A DNA stretch of 12,172 nt from an archaeon (GTDB taxonomy: Archaea > EX4484-52 > B79-G9). The notes beneath the pieces were generated by a model. That model saw only the letters and a list, made by a program, of their open reading frames with translations. It did not search any database and was not told where the DNA came from. Where the stretch lies: the NCBI GenBank assembly GCA_030594585.1, contig JAUVEX010000018.1, positions 1 through 12,172 of the forward strand, read 5' to 3'. Position numbers and translations under genes: made by a program. Below are positions 1 to 6,958 of the stretch, piece by piece (within the stretch, counting starts at the first letter, position 1; every line of letters begins with the position of its first letter).

Positions 1-909
1 TTGACCCGGAGTTTCTGTATTTTCCATCTTTATTGTCTCTAATACTTCAGGCGGGAGGGATAAGAATTGTGATGGGGTCATCTTTACATTCTTCATCAAG
101 ACCCATGAAAAAATTGTTCCTTCTATTTTTGCTAAAGCCATGTTTATGCCCTCAAGCTTTGCCCATAGAAGTATTGTCTCGCTAAAATCCGTCTCTTCAA
201 AAAATGCGGCGTTTATGTATGAAAGATACATGTTTGCTTTTTTGAAATTTGCCTTTTCAAGCTTGCTTCCGTGAAACCGGCTGTTTGACAAGTCTGCATT
301 CTCAAAATTTGCACCATTCAAATCCGCAAAATCAAATACCGCATTTCGAAGTACTGCATTTTTAAGTATTATTCGAGGTATGTTTTTTCCTGAGAAATCA
401 GCCTCTTTTATTGTTATTCCTGTAAAATCCCTGCGGCCTTTTTGGTATTCCTCAAGCACGAATTTTGTATCAACAACTTCCGCATTTTTAGGTCCTGTAT
501 CTGCTAAATCAATGACTGAGCCTGTAATTATTGCGGCCTTGAATTCACTTGATTTGAGGTTCGCATTTTTGAATGTTGTGGTTGTTATATTGGCTCCTGA
601 AAAATCAGAATACAATAGAAGAGCCTCTTCAAATGATGTGTTTTCTATTTTTGCGTTCTTGAAGTTGGTGTCTGAAAGCTCGGCGCCTTTGAAAGTGCAA
701 TTTTTGATAATAGCTCCTGAAAAATCTGTTTTGGCCATTTTTGCGCGGGAAAAATCAAGCCCTGAAAGTGTCTTTCCCTTAAAATCCGCGCACACTGAAA
801 CAATGTCTGAAAAATCGGTTATGCCTTCATTGTTTTCTTTTATGACCTCGTCTGCTTTTAAGTGGCGGACAAGTATTTTTGGAAACTCTTCGCCTATATT
901 CGCATCCAT
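1..909 (-). CDS. Pentapeptide-repeat protein, C-terminus cut by the window edge
   Basis: Translating the minus strand from the ATG at 909 gives 303 codons with no stop before the left edge, so the gene is partial at its 3' end. From about residue 42 the protein follows the pentapeptide-repeat rule, with Phe/Leu every fifth residue preceded by Ala, Asp or Asn (segments such as TDFSGA, TNFKNA, SDFSGAN, ADLNGANFENADLS). Such proteins fold into a right-handed quadrilateral beta-helix. The array has two blocks, about 42-135 and 160-270, split by an irregular stretch near 136-160 (TGPKNAEVVDTKF). No signal peptide or membrane segment is seen, so it is probably cytosolic. The family has no single function, and the partner cannot be named. 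In-frame codons upstream reach a stop without another ATG, which fixes the start. A TATA-like box at 931-940 lies about 26 nt before the ATG, which suggests a leaderless message. It is divergent from the secretion operon. Plus-strand reading of this DNA also gives a long open frame, but that is a shadow of the repeats. Confidence 0.9.
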   Translation of the reverse strand, partial: MDANIGEEFPKILVRHLKADEVIKENNEGITDFSDIVSVCADFKGKTLSGLDFSRAKMAKTDFSGAIIKNCTFKGAELSDTNFKNAKIENTSFEEALLLYSDFSGANITTTTFKNANLKSSEFKAAIITGSVIDLADTGPKNAEVVDTKFVLEEYQKGRRDFTGITIKEADFSGKNIPRIILKNAVLRNAVFDFADLNGANFENADLSNSRFHGSKLEKANFKKANMYLSYINAAFFEETDFSETILLWAKLEGINMALAKIEGTIFSWVLMKNVKMTPSQFLSLPPEVLETIKMENTETPGQ

Positions 910-930
910 AACAAAATATTGTTTTTTTGC

Positions 931-940
931 ATTTATATTT
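931..940 (-). promoter_or_regulatory. TATA box of the pentapeptide-repeat gene
   Basis: On the minus strand this reads AAATATAAAT, centred about 26 nt before the ATG at 909. That is the spacing expected if transcription begins at or next to the start codon. Inferred from sequence alone. Confidence 0.5.
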
Positions 941-987
941 TGATGCCACTAAGAGGTTTTTTCAAAAGTTATATTAACAACCTTCGC

Positions 988-1026
988 CAATTTTTATACT
1001 AAGATATTATATCGAGATATTGAGGG
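988..1026 (+). promoter_or_regulatory. Promoter and Shine-Dalgarno of the secretion operon
   Basis: An A/T-rich TATA-like stretch (TTTTTATACT, about 990-1000) is followed by a second candidate (ATTATATC, about 1006-1013). A GAGGG at 1022-1026 sits five nt before the ATG at 1032. The Shine-Dalgarno favours this ATG over the in-frame TTG at 1020. Which of the two TATA candidates is used cannot be told from sequence. Confidence 0.5.
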
Positions 1027-1031
1027 ATACA

Positions 1032-2849
1032 ATGAACAAGGACAAAAAACCAAAAAACAAGCTGAAACAAAAAAAGAAAACAACAACTGTGCCTAAAAAA
1101 GCGATTCCAAACAAAAAGCCAATTAAAAAACTAAAACTTAAAACTAAATCAATTCCGGCAATCAAAAAACAGGCACAAAAATATAAGAGAAAAGCCATTA
1201 AAGCAGGCCATCCTACAAAAAAACAAATAATCAAAAATCCAAAAACAGTGAAAAAGCCAAACCGCAAAATAACTAAAAAAACAGTGAAAAAAACAACCCA
1301 TAAAGAAGAAAAACAGATGAATATTCTTGAAACTTACACGATTTTAGCAGACAATGTTAAAGCAACTATTGAGATAAAAACCACTGCAACTGAATACATT
1401 CCCCTTTACTTTCTTGTGCGTCCGGAAATGAGTGCGGCAACGCATGCTGTTCTAAACACTATGCGTGACGAGCTTATCACAATGGTCAATTTATCGGTAA
1501 AGGAATTTGTTGACCCGTCCGCACTTGCAACAGTCAAAGAAAAATTCATAAAAAAGGCAATGGAATTGATGGAAAAATACCTCCCATATGCCTCAAACAA
1601 AGACAAGGAACTTCTTTCAGGAAATCTAATCCATGAAATGCTGGGCTTAGGAGATATTGAACTTATCCTTTCTGACCCATACTTGGAAGAGATTGTCATA
1701 AACGGGCATAAAGAGCCGCTATGGGTGTACCACAAGCATCATGGGTGGGTAAAAACAGATATCAAACTCAAAAACGAGGATCAGGTGTATAATTATGCTT
1801 CTGCAATAGGGCGGCGCGTGGGGCGGCAGATAACAAATCTTGACCCCCTGATGGATGCGCATCTTACAACAGGCGATAGGGTAAATGCAACACTGTTTCC
1901 CATATCGACGCAGGGAAACACAATCACCATAAGAAAATTCTCCCGATCTCCATGGACCATAATACACTTCCTTGAGGCAAAAACACTTACAAAAGAAGTT
2001 GCTGCACTTTTATGGCTTGCGATACAATATGAGCTTAACATACTTGTTGCAGGAGGCACGGCTGCAGGAAAAACATCTATGCTCAATATATTGATGCCGT
2101 TTATGCCTCCGAACCAAAGGATTATATCTATTGAAGATACACGGGAAATAAACCTGCCAAAGTTTTTGCATTGGGTTCCATTCTCATCAAGGGAGGCAAA
2201 TCCTGAAGGAAAGGGTGCGGTTAGTATGCTCGACCTTCTTACAAACGCGCTTCGTATGAGGCCTGACAGGATTATTATAGGTGAAATTCGTAGGGCGAAA
2301 GAGGCAGAAGTCATGTTTGAGGCAATACGAACAGGGCACTCGGCATACGCCACATTCCACGGAGATAAAGCATCAGAAGTATACAAAAGACTTACAAATC
2401 CACCAATGAATCTTCCTGATGCGTTTTTAAGCGCGCTGCATATTATTGTCGTTCAATACAGGCACAGACGAAAAGGATTGAGAAGAACTCTTGAAGTTGC
2501 AGAACTTATACCTACAGATACCACAAACCAGTTGAATGTGGTTTACCGATGGAACCCACGGACTGATGTTCTTGAAAAAATCGGAAAACTGCATAGGGTG
2601 GTAAATGAAATAAACCTATATACGGGCATGACGGATATAGAAATAGATGAAGACATAGAGAAAAAGGCAATGATTCTTGACTGGATGATAAAAAGGCAGA
2701 TAAAAACAGTAAATGCTGTCGGTAAAGTTATCGCCGAATATTATAGGGATGAAAAAAAGGTAATTGGCTTCGCCTCAAAAAATAAGGATCCTAGTGAACT
2801 TTTAGGCGAGGAGCTTACAAAAGAGCTTTTTTCAGACAAAAAGCCCTAA
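1032..2849 (+). CDS. Type IV pilus/Tad-like secretion ATPase (FlaI/TadA/GspE superfamily) with Lys-rich N-terminal tail
   Basis: This is the hexameric motor of an archaeal type IV filament or Tad-like secretion system, which hydrolyses ATP on the cytoplasmic face to drive pilin assembly. The protein has 605 residues from the ATG at 1032. A Walker A (GGTAAGKT, about 341-348), an Asp box (IEDTREINL, about 367-375), a Walker B (RIIIGE, about 413-418) and a His box (GHSAYATFHGD, about 435-445) appear in the correct order for the family. The N-terminal domain at about 200-310 carries the usual LEEIVINGHKEP and GDRVNATLFP segments. Unusually, residues 1-95 form a low-complexity tail with about 39 Lys/Arg and only 3 acidic residues, similar in composition to a histone H1 tail. 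An ATG at 1317 would remove the tail exactly, but it has no Shine-Dalgarno. Two platform genes follow, so this is the first gene of an operon. The family assignment is secure; whether the system builds pili, adhesins or a secretion device is not known. Confidence 0.95.
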   Translation: MNKDKKPKNKLKQKKKTTTVPKKAIPNKKPIKKLKLKTKSIPAIKKQAQKYKRKAIKAGHPTKKQIIKNPKTVKKPNRKITKKTVKKTTHKEEKQMNILETYTILADNVKATIEIKTTATEYIPLYFLVRPEMSAATHAVLNTMRDELITMVNLSVKEFVDPSALATVKEKFIKKAMELMEKYLPYASNKDKELLSGNLIHEMLGLGDIELILSDPYLEEIVINGHKEPLWVYHKHHGWVKTDIKLKNEDQVYNYASAIGRRVGRQITNLDPLMDAHLTTGDRVNATLFPISTQGNTITIRKFSRSPWTIIHFLEAKTLTKEVAALLWLAIQYELNILVAGGTAAGKTSMLNILMPFMPPNQRIISIEDTREINLPKFLHWVPFSSREANPEGKGAVSMLDLLTNALRMRPDRIIIGEIRRAKEAEVMFEAIRTGHSAYATFHGDKASEVYKRLTNPPMNLPDAFLSALHIIVVQYRHRRKGLRRTLEVAELIPTDTTNQLNVVYRWNPRTDVLEKIGKLHRVVNEINLYTGMTDIEIDEDIEKKAMILDWMIKRQIKTVNAVGKVIAEYYRDEKKVIGFASKNKDPSELLGEELTKELFSDKKP

Positions 2850-2870
2850 AAACAGTTGTTGTGGTTTTTG

Positions 2871-3725
2871 ATGAAGAACTCAAAATTACTTAAAAAATCA
2901 GCACGGTTTATGAACTATGCATCAAAACTTGAGCCTTCTTTTCCGCAGATAAAAATAGACCTATTGCAATCAAGAACTGACTTATCCTTAAAGGAACACA
3001 TCGCGATAAGCATTTATCAGGCTGTAAACACTACAACAATGTTTGTTGCAGGCATTCTAATACTCGGATACATCCTCGATTCCACCACGCTCATAATTCT
3101 TTCAGTTGCAGCATCGCCGTTTGTTTTTATCATGATGCTTTACAGCGCACTTTACCGCCCAAAAATTTTAACCCTAAAACGGGCAAGAGATATAGATTCA
3201 GAACTTCCATATGCTTTACGGCATCTTTTGATACAGATAAAATCCGGGGTTCCGCTGTACCAGGCGCTTGTTGCAGTTACGCAAGGCTATGGTGCGGCAT
3301 CAAAAGAGTTTGAGTACATAATAAAAGACATAAACGGGGGGAAATCCCAGACAGAAGCAATAGAAGACAGTATTGTTTCAAACCCATCCCTTTCATACCG
3401 CCGTTCTTTCTGGCAGCTTTTGAATGCAATAAAGACAGGAACCGACCTTGAAAGACCATTAGAAAACATAGTGAATGAAATTTTAAAGACACAGCTTCTT
3501 TCAATAAAAAAATACGGCCAGGAACTTAACCCCTGGACCTTGATGTATATGATGTTTGCAGTTATTATGCCTTCTTTAGGCATCACATTTATGATGATAT
3601 TATCAACATTTACAGGAACAGGCATTCCGGATATTGTGCTTATAGGGGTTCTTATATTTTTAGGATTTTTCCAGATGATGTTTATGAATATAATAAAAAG
3701 CAAAAGGCCTGTGGTGAAAATATGA
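2871..3725 (+). CDS. GspF/TadB-like membrane platform protein of the filament system
   Basis: This is probably the first of two inner platform subunits that couple the upstream ATPase to filament subunits. The protein has 284 residues from the ATG at 2871. A GTGGT sequence at 2861-2865 serves as a Shine-Dalgarno and favours this ATG over the in-frame TTGs at 2856, 2859 and 2868. Hydrophobic segments are at about 51-70 and 73-93, then a cytoplasmic T2SSF-type helical domain at about 105-215 with the typical pattern ELPYALRHLLIQIKSGVPLYQAL and a following GG turn (INGGKSQTEAI). Two more membrane segments lie at about 222-245 and 254-275. It begins 21 nt after the ATPase stop, and its stop overlaps the next start as ATGA, indicating co-transcription and translational coupling. 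Two different GspF-like proteins behind one ATPase is the arrangement of Tad and archaeal Epd-type systems, as opposed to a single FlaJ in the archaellum. Function is inferred from family and context. Confidence 0.88.
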   Translation: MKNSKLLKKSARFMNYASKLEPSFPQIKIDLLQSRTDLSLKEHIAISIYQAVNTTTMFVAGILILGYILDSTTLIILSVAASPFVFIMMLYSALYRPKILTLKRARDIDSELPYALRHLLIQIKSGVPLYQALVAVTQGYGAASKEFEYIIKDINGGKSQTEAIEDSIVSNPSLSYRRSFWQLLNAIKTGTDLERPLENIVNEILKTQLLSIKKYGQELNPWTLMYMMFAVIMPSLGITFMMILSTFTGTGIPDIVLIGVLIFLGFFQMMFMNIIKSKRPVVKI

Positions 3726-4885
3726 GTGTCAACCTACAAATAAACCCGCGAAAAAAGAACAAACAAGAAGACATTCTAACTAAAGAAGCAAGGCATCTTC
3801 TAGAGATATTTAACAAAAAAAAGCCATTAACAGAAAAAGAGAAAAAAGAGAAAGAAAAAATACGGCATGAAAAAGAAGTGCAAAGAAGGAGGCGCGCAAA
3901 GCGGTTTTATTTTTATTTTCCAAAAAAATACCGCGAAACCATAGAAAAAGAAGCAAAATATGCGGGCTTTGATGAGCCCCCGTGTTTATTCATATACTAT
4001 ATGACCCAGGTGTTCTTGTTTGCCGCAGTGTTTAATCTCATATATCTTATTGCTGTTTTGCGGGCGCCGTTATGGCTTGCAATCATACCTCCAATACTAA
4101 TACTTTCTGTATGCTTTGGCGCACCGTACATCATATACACCATGCTTGCAGAGTCCAGAAGAAAACAAATGGAAGTCATGCTTCCGGATATTTTAATGCT
4201 TGCATCCGCCAATATAAAATCCGGCCTTACAATTGACCGCGCACTTCTTTTTGCGGCGCGCCCGGAATTTGGGGCATTGGGTTCTGAGTTCAAGAAAGTT
4301 GCTTTTGAGATATATGGCGGAAACGATACAGAAGAGTCATTTACAAAGCTTACAACCCGGATAAAATCCCAGATTCTTGAGCGAACAATAAGCCTACTTA
4401 TAGAGGGCTTGCGGTCGGGCGGTGCTGTTGCAAAGCTTTTGGAAGAGACGGCAACAGACATAAAGAATACAGAGATGCTTCAGCGGGAGATCCGCTCAAG
4501 TGTTATGATGTATACGATTTTCATATTCATGGCCGCTGTTCTTGGAGCTCCTGTGCTTTTTGCAATATCCAATTTCCTTATAACATCCTCAAGCTCAATG
4601 TGGTCTGACAGCATTCCGAGCGGGGATATGTCTGCTATGCCAAACACAGGATTTCTTTCAATATCTGCACCCCAAATGAATCTTGAGGCATTCAGCTATT
4701 TTTCAATTGCGGCCATAATACTTACGACTTTGTTTTCAGGAATACTTATTGCCCTCATCCAGAGCGGAAAAGCAAAGAACGGGATAAAATACACACCCAT
4801 ATTTATGACAATAGCACTTGCGCTTTTCTTTGCGGTAAAGCATGTCCTTTTAACTGTATTTGGCGGAATGCTGGGGATGAATTAA
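3722..4885 (+). CDS. Second GspF/TadC-like membrane platform protein
   Basis: This is the likely partner of the preceding platform protein. It has 387 residues. The start ATG overlaps the upstream TGA by two bases in an ATGA, a strong sign of coupled translation. Residues 1-75 form a highly charged cytoplasmic segment rich in Lys, Arg and Glu (EKEKKEKEKIRHEKE, then RRRRAKR). Membrane segments follow at about 95-113 and 117-140. The T2SSF-type helical domain at about 148-255 has the same core as its neighbour (QMEVMLPDILMLASANIKSGLTIDRAL) and an IYGGND turn. Further membrane segments are at about 262-288, 325-348 and 357-382, with a Ser/Met-rich loop at about 289-320. The extra C-terminal helices make it longer than the first platform protein. 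Its last four bases overlap the stop region of the convergent histidine phosphatase gene. No pilin, prepilin peptidase or TadZ-like gene follows, so the rest of the machine must be encoded elsewhere. Confidence 0.88.
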   Translation: MSVNLQINPRKKNKQEDILTKEARHLLEIFNKKKPLTEKEKKEKEKIRHEKEVQRRRRAKRFYFYFPKKYRETIEKEAKYAGFDEPPCLFIYYMTQVFLFAAVFNLIYLIAVLRAPLWLAIIPPILILSVCFGAPYIIYTMLAESRRKQMEVMLPDILMLASANIKSGLTIDRALLFAARPEFGALGSEFKKVAFEIYGGNDTEESFTKLTTRIKSQILERTISLLIEGLRSGGAVAKLLEETATDIKNTEMLQREIRSSVMMYTIFIFMAAVLGAPVLFAISNFLITSSSSMWSDSIPSGDMSAMPNTGFLSISAPQMNLEAFSYFSIAAIILTTLFSGILIALIQSGKAKNGIKYTPIFMTIALALFFAVKHVLLTVFGGMLGMN

Positions 4886-5466
4886 AGACCGTTGAGCTTT
4901 TCGTAAGAAGTAAGTTTTCCTTTGTCTATTATGAATTTGCCGATGTATTCGTTGCATAGCTTTAGCGAAACGCATTCTTTAAGGCCTGTTTTGTTGAAGT
5001 GCCCGAGCAAGGACCTGATACCGCCCCCATGCGTGACAATAAGGGCGGTTTTGTCTTTGTGTTTTTTTTCAAGCGTGATTATGAAACCAACAATCCTTTT
5101 TTGAAGCGCTTTGAATGACTCGCCGTTCTTTGGTGTGAATTCAGGGTTTCCTTTGAACTCGGGCACCTCAAATGCATCTTTAAGCAGCATGCCTGTAAGT
5201 TCACCGAAGTCCTGTTCTCTTAATTTTTTCTCCCGCACAATCCTATTTTCAAGATTCAGCTTTTCTGCAATGACATGCGCTGTTATAAAAGCTCTTCCAA
5301 GGTCGCTTGAGTATATGTGGTCGAATTTAATTCCTTTAAGCCTGTCTGCAACAAGAAATGCGTTTTTGTATCCATTATCAGTAAGCGGTGTGTCTATGTG
5401 CCCCTGGATTCTTTTTTTAACATTGTATTCTGTCTGCCCGTGCCTGGCGATGTAGATTGTTATCAT
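4882..5466 (-). CDS. Histidine phosphatase family protein (phosphoglycerate mutase-like)
   Basis: A 194-residue member of the histidine phosphatase superfamily, which removes phosphate through a phospho-histidine intermediate. The N-terminus carries the RHGQTE signature, with the catalytic His at residue 9. The second catalytic His is at 146 in IVTHGGGIRSLL. Arg8, Arg58 (SSDLGRA) and Glu84 (LREQDFGELTG) fit the phosphate pocket and acid/base positions. The size and the SSDLGRA and DFGELTG segments resemble the small GpmB/PhoE/CobC-type branch rather than classical glycolytic GpmA. The substrate cannot be predicted; candidates are phosphoglycerate, alpha-ribazole phosphate or a general sugar phosphate. 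No membrane segment is seen. A TATA-like box at 5491-5498 lies about 28 nt before the ATG, implying a leaderless transcript. The gene is convergent with the platform gene, overlapping it by 4 bp. Confidence 0.92.
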   Translation of the reverse strand: MITIYIARHGQTEYNVKKRIQGHIDTPLTDNGYKNAFLVADRLKGIKFDHIYSSDLGRAFITAHVIAEKLNLENRIVREKKLREQDFGELTGMLLKDAFEVPEFKGNPEFTPKNGESFKALQKRIVGFIITLEKKHKDKTALIVTHGGGIRSLLGHFNKTGLKECVSLKLCNEYIGKFIIDKGKLTSYEKLNGL

Positions 5467-5490
5467 GTGTTTACAATTAAATTAAGACAA

Positions 5491-5498
5491 TTATATAT
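5491..5498 (-). promoter_or_regulatory. TATA box of the histidine phosphatase gene
   Basis: Minus-strand ATATATAA centred about 28 nt before the ATG at 5466, consistent with an archaeal leaderless promoter. Based on motif and spacing only. Confidence 0.5.
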
Positions 5499-5563
5499 CT
5501 TGGCTAGGGATTAACGGAAATTAATAATTAAATCAGTTTTGCTGTTTGATATGACAAATATCA

Positions 5564-5665
5564 TGAAACCTCTATACGACCCCGCCCTAAAGGACGGGGT
5601 TTGATTGGTTCGGTTTCAAGCTATTCGAGGCATTCATCTTCGGCTTAAAAGCCGAAGTTTTCTGC
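5564..5665. mobile_element. Hairpin-rich IS200/IS605-like element end (possible orphan reRNA/omega-RNA or PATE)
   Basis: This non-coding stretch holds nested and adjacent hairpins. An outer 7-bp stem (TGAAACC at 5564-5570 with GGTTTCA at 5612-5618) encloses an inner 9-position stem with one mismatch (ACCCCGCCC at 5579-5587, loop TAAA, GGACGGGGT at 5592-5600). A second perfect 8-bp stem follows (CTTCGGCT at 5638-5645, loop TAAA, AGCCGAAG at 5650-5657). The context GGCATTCATC before and GTTTTCTGCCCA after the second hairpin resembles, from memory, the subterminal hairpins of IS200/IS605 transposons and their non-autonomous derivatives. TTGAT, a target motif known for one member of that family (ISDra2), occurs at 5602-5606. 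No tnpA or tnpB is present, so it would be a solo end, a PATE or an orphan guide RNA. A structured leader or a terminator is an alternative reading. Confidence 0.4.
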
Positions 5666-5671
5666 CCACGA

Positions 5672-5680
5672 ATATAAATA
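5672..5680 (+). promoter_or_regulatory. TATA box of the A/T-rich membrane gene pair
   Basis: ATATAAATA centred about 27 nt before the ATG at 5703, which fits a leaderless archaeal promoter. It begins just after the hairpin element, so the element may lie within or directly upstream of the promoter. Confidence 0.5.
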
Positions 5681-5702
5681 TACGACAATACAAATACCAT
5701 TT

Positions 5703-6236
5703 ATGGATGAGACCAACAAAAAAATAATATTTACAATATTATTAATCTTGATTTTTGTTTTATATGTTATACTGTTAATAGTGCCGCCAACAGTAAGCAT
5801 CTTTTTTCCAGAAGTTTCAATATATATTTATTTTATGCTGGTTTCTTTAGGTGTCGGATATAGTTCTAAGTTATTATTAACAAAAATTTCGGATAATGAA
5901 AAAATTTATTTGGCTGTTTCGATTTTTGTAAGTTGTATTCTCGCATCAATTATGAGTTTTTTTGCGGTTGTTGTGAATATGTTAGAAAAATTAAATATGT
6001 CTTTTGAAAAAATTAGCACAGGAGTTGAAGGTGTGGGCGGCATTACTGAGATGATTACCGTTGTTGCAAATCCACACATTATATTTTTGTTGTCTTTTTT
6101 TGCTTTTAATTTATTCTATTGGAAAAATATTAATGAAAAGAAATTATATCTTTGGTATTTAATACCGATAATACTGTATGTGCTGTTGATAGTTGTAATT
6201 ACATCTATTATGGGTCCCGTACAAACTAGTGTGTAA
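5703..6236 (+). CDS. Unknown multi-pass membrane protein, A/T-rich
   Basis: I do not recognise a family. The 177-residue protein is almost entirely hydrophobic, with about five predicted membrane segments at roughly 8-28, 38-58, 69-92, 124-140 and 148-168. A short polar loop with glycines (STGVEGVGG, about 105-113) separates the third and fourth. A KNINEKK patch at about 141-147 is likely cytoplasmic under the positive-inside rule. The ATG at 5703 is supported by a TATA box about 27 nt upstream. Fourteen nt separate its stop from the next start, so both genes are probably one transcription unit. The DNA is visibly richer in A and T than the flanking genes, with TTA, ATT and AAA codons dominating, and it follows a transposon-like hairpin element, which together suggest acquisition by transfer. 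An accessory membrane function is possible but unsupported. Confidence 0.75.
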   Translation: MDETNKKIIFTILLILIFVLYVILLIVPPTVSIFFPEVSIYIYFMLVSLGVGYSSKLLLTKISDNEKIYLAVSIFVSCILASIMSFFAVVVNMLEKLNMSFEKISTGVEGVGGITEMITVVANPHIIFLLSFFAFNLFYWKNINEKKLYLWYLIPIILYVLLIVVITSIMGPVQTSV

Positions 6237-6250
6237 TTATTAGATTTAAT

Positions 6251-6958
6251 ATGGTTTCAAAAGACAAAATGGGTTGTAAAAAGCAAAAAATGATATATTT
6301 ATCAGCCGATGAAAAAGAGAATTTAAAATATTATAAACAAACACAACCAAATAGTTTTATGGGTATTAAAGAATTTCTAAAACCTGAATGGAAAAAATTT
6401 GTTTTATCCATAATACTTATCATGTCTTATTTAGTTTTATTAAGTAATTTTTATTCTTACGGGGCTGCAATAGACACATTTATTCAGGAACAAGAGTCAT
6501 TCTCGCAAGAATTAAAAAGCGCACAAGAACAAAATAATACTTTGCTTATCGAGCAATTAAATAAAAGAGGATTAGAATTGAGAAAAAGTATTAATCCTGC
6601 AATGTTGAATCTTGAAAAAATAGAATTTATTTATGTATTTATTGAAAAAATAGACCCATTCTTAAATGTGCCTTGCGAACTAGTCCGAAAAAGCTCGTGT
6701 GAACATTATGGTAATAAAAAAACTTATGATTCTTCTGTAGCATTAATGTCTATAACTAGTGATTTTAATATTTTTGAAAAACCAGATATAATCGAATATA
6801 GAAAAGCATCTGTTTTTACAGCATTATTTAATGTGGTGATTTTGTTTATTGAAGGATATTTATTATCCTCAATAATACTTTTTATTTTTAGAATATTGAA
6901 GAAAACGAAAAAACAAGAATTAAATAACGAAAATATTCAAGAACAAATTCCCGTTTAG
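6251..6958 (+). CDS. Unknown two-pass membrane protein with large extracytoplasmic loop, A/T-rich
   Basis: No family is recognised. The 235-residue product has a basic cytoplasmic N-terminus (about 1-47, ending IKEFLKPEWKKF), a membrane helix at about 48-68, a polar region of about 119 residues, and a second helix at about 188-213 followed by a Lys-rich tail. The polar region starts with a Gln/Glu-rich helical stretch (about 75-112) that could form a coiled coil. It contains two cysteines, 142 and 150, that could pair in an extracytoplasmic loop. The IKEFLKP.W..F phrase before the first helix resembles the N-terminus of many small archaeal membrane proteins. Internal ATGs at 6269 and 6290 are alternative starts, since there is no clear Shine-Dalgarno to decide. 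It lies 14 nt after the upstream membrane gene, shares its A/T-rich composition, and probably works with it. Confidence 0.72.
   Translation: MVSKDKMGCKKQKMIYLSADEKENLKYYKQTQPNSFMGIKEFLKPEWKKFVLSIILIMSYLVLLSNFYSYGAAIDTFIQEQESFSQELKSAQEQNNTLLIEQLNKRGLELRKSINPAMLNLEKIEFIYVFIEKIDPFLNVPCELVRKSSCEHYGNKKTYDSSVALMSITSDFNIFEKPDIIEYRKASVFTALFNVVILFIEGYLLSSIILFIFRILKKTKKQELNNENIQEQIPV

Noticed and set aside
380..943. Plus-strand 187-codon frame over the pentapeptide-repeat gene
   Set aside because: It has no family features and runs opposite a clear repeat protein on the minus strand; periodic repeats keep the opposite frame open.
1007..1267. Minus-strand hydrophobic frame that looks like a membrane protein
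   Set aside because: Its Phe/Leu richness is just the complement of the AAA-rich Lys tail of the ATPase.
1793..2386. Minus-strand 197-codon frame inside the ATPase gene
   Set aside because: It lies wholly opposite the conserved motor domain with its Walker motifs and shows no motif of its own.
2856..2870. TTG start for the first platform protein
   Set aside because: The ATG at 2871 has a GTGGT Shine-Dalgarno at good spacing, which the TTG reading would place inside the coding region.
3997..4461. Minus-strand 154-codon frame inside the second platform gene
   Set aside because: It is opposite a clear GspF-type domain and has no recognisable features.
5579..5600. GC-rich hairpin as a simple intrinsic terminator
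   Set aside because: It is not followed by a clean T run, lies far from the end of any gene pointing into it, and is nested in a larger stem, so a mobile-element or structured-RNA reading fits better.
5564..5657. CRISPR repeats
   Set aside because: The hairpins differ in sequence, are not direct repeats and have no regular spacers.
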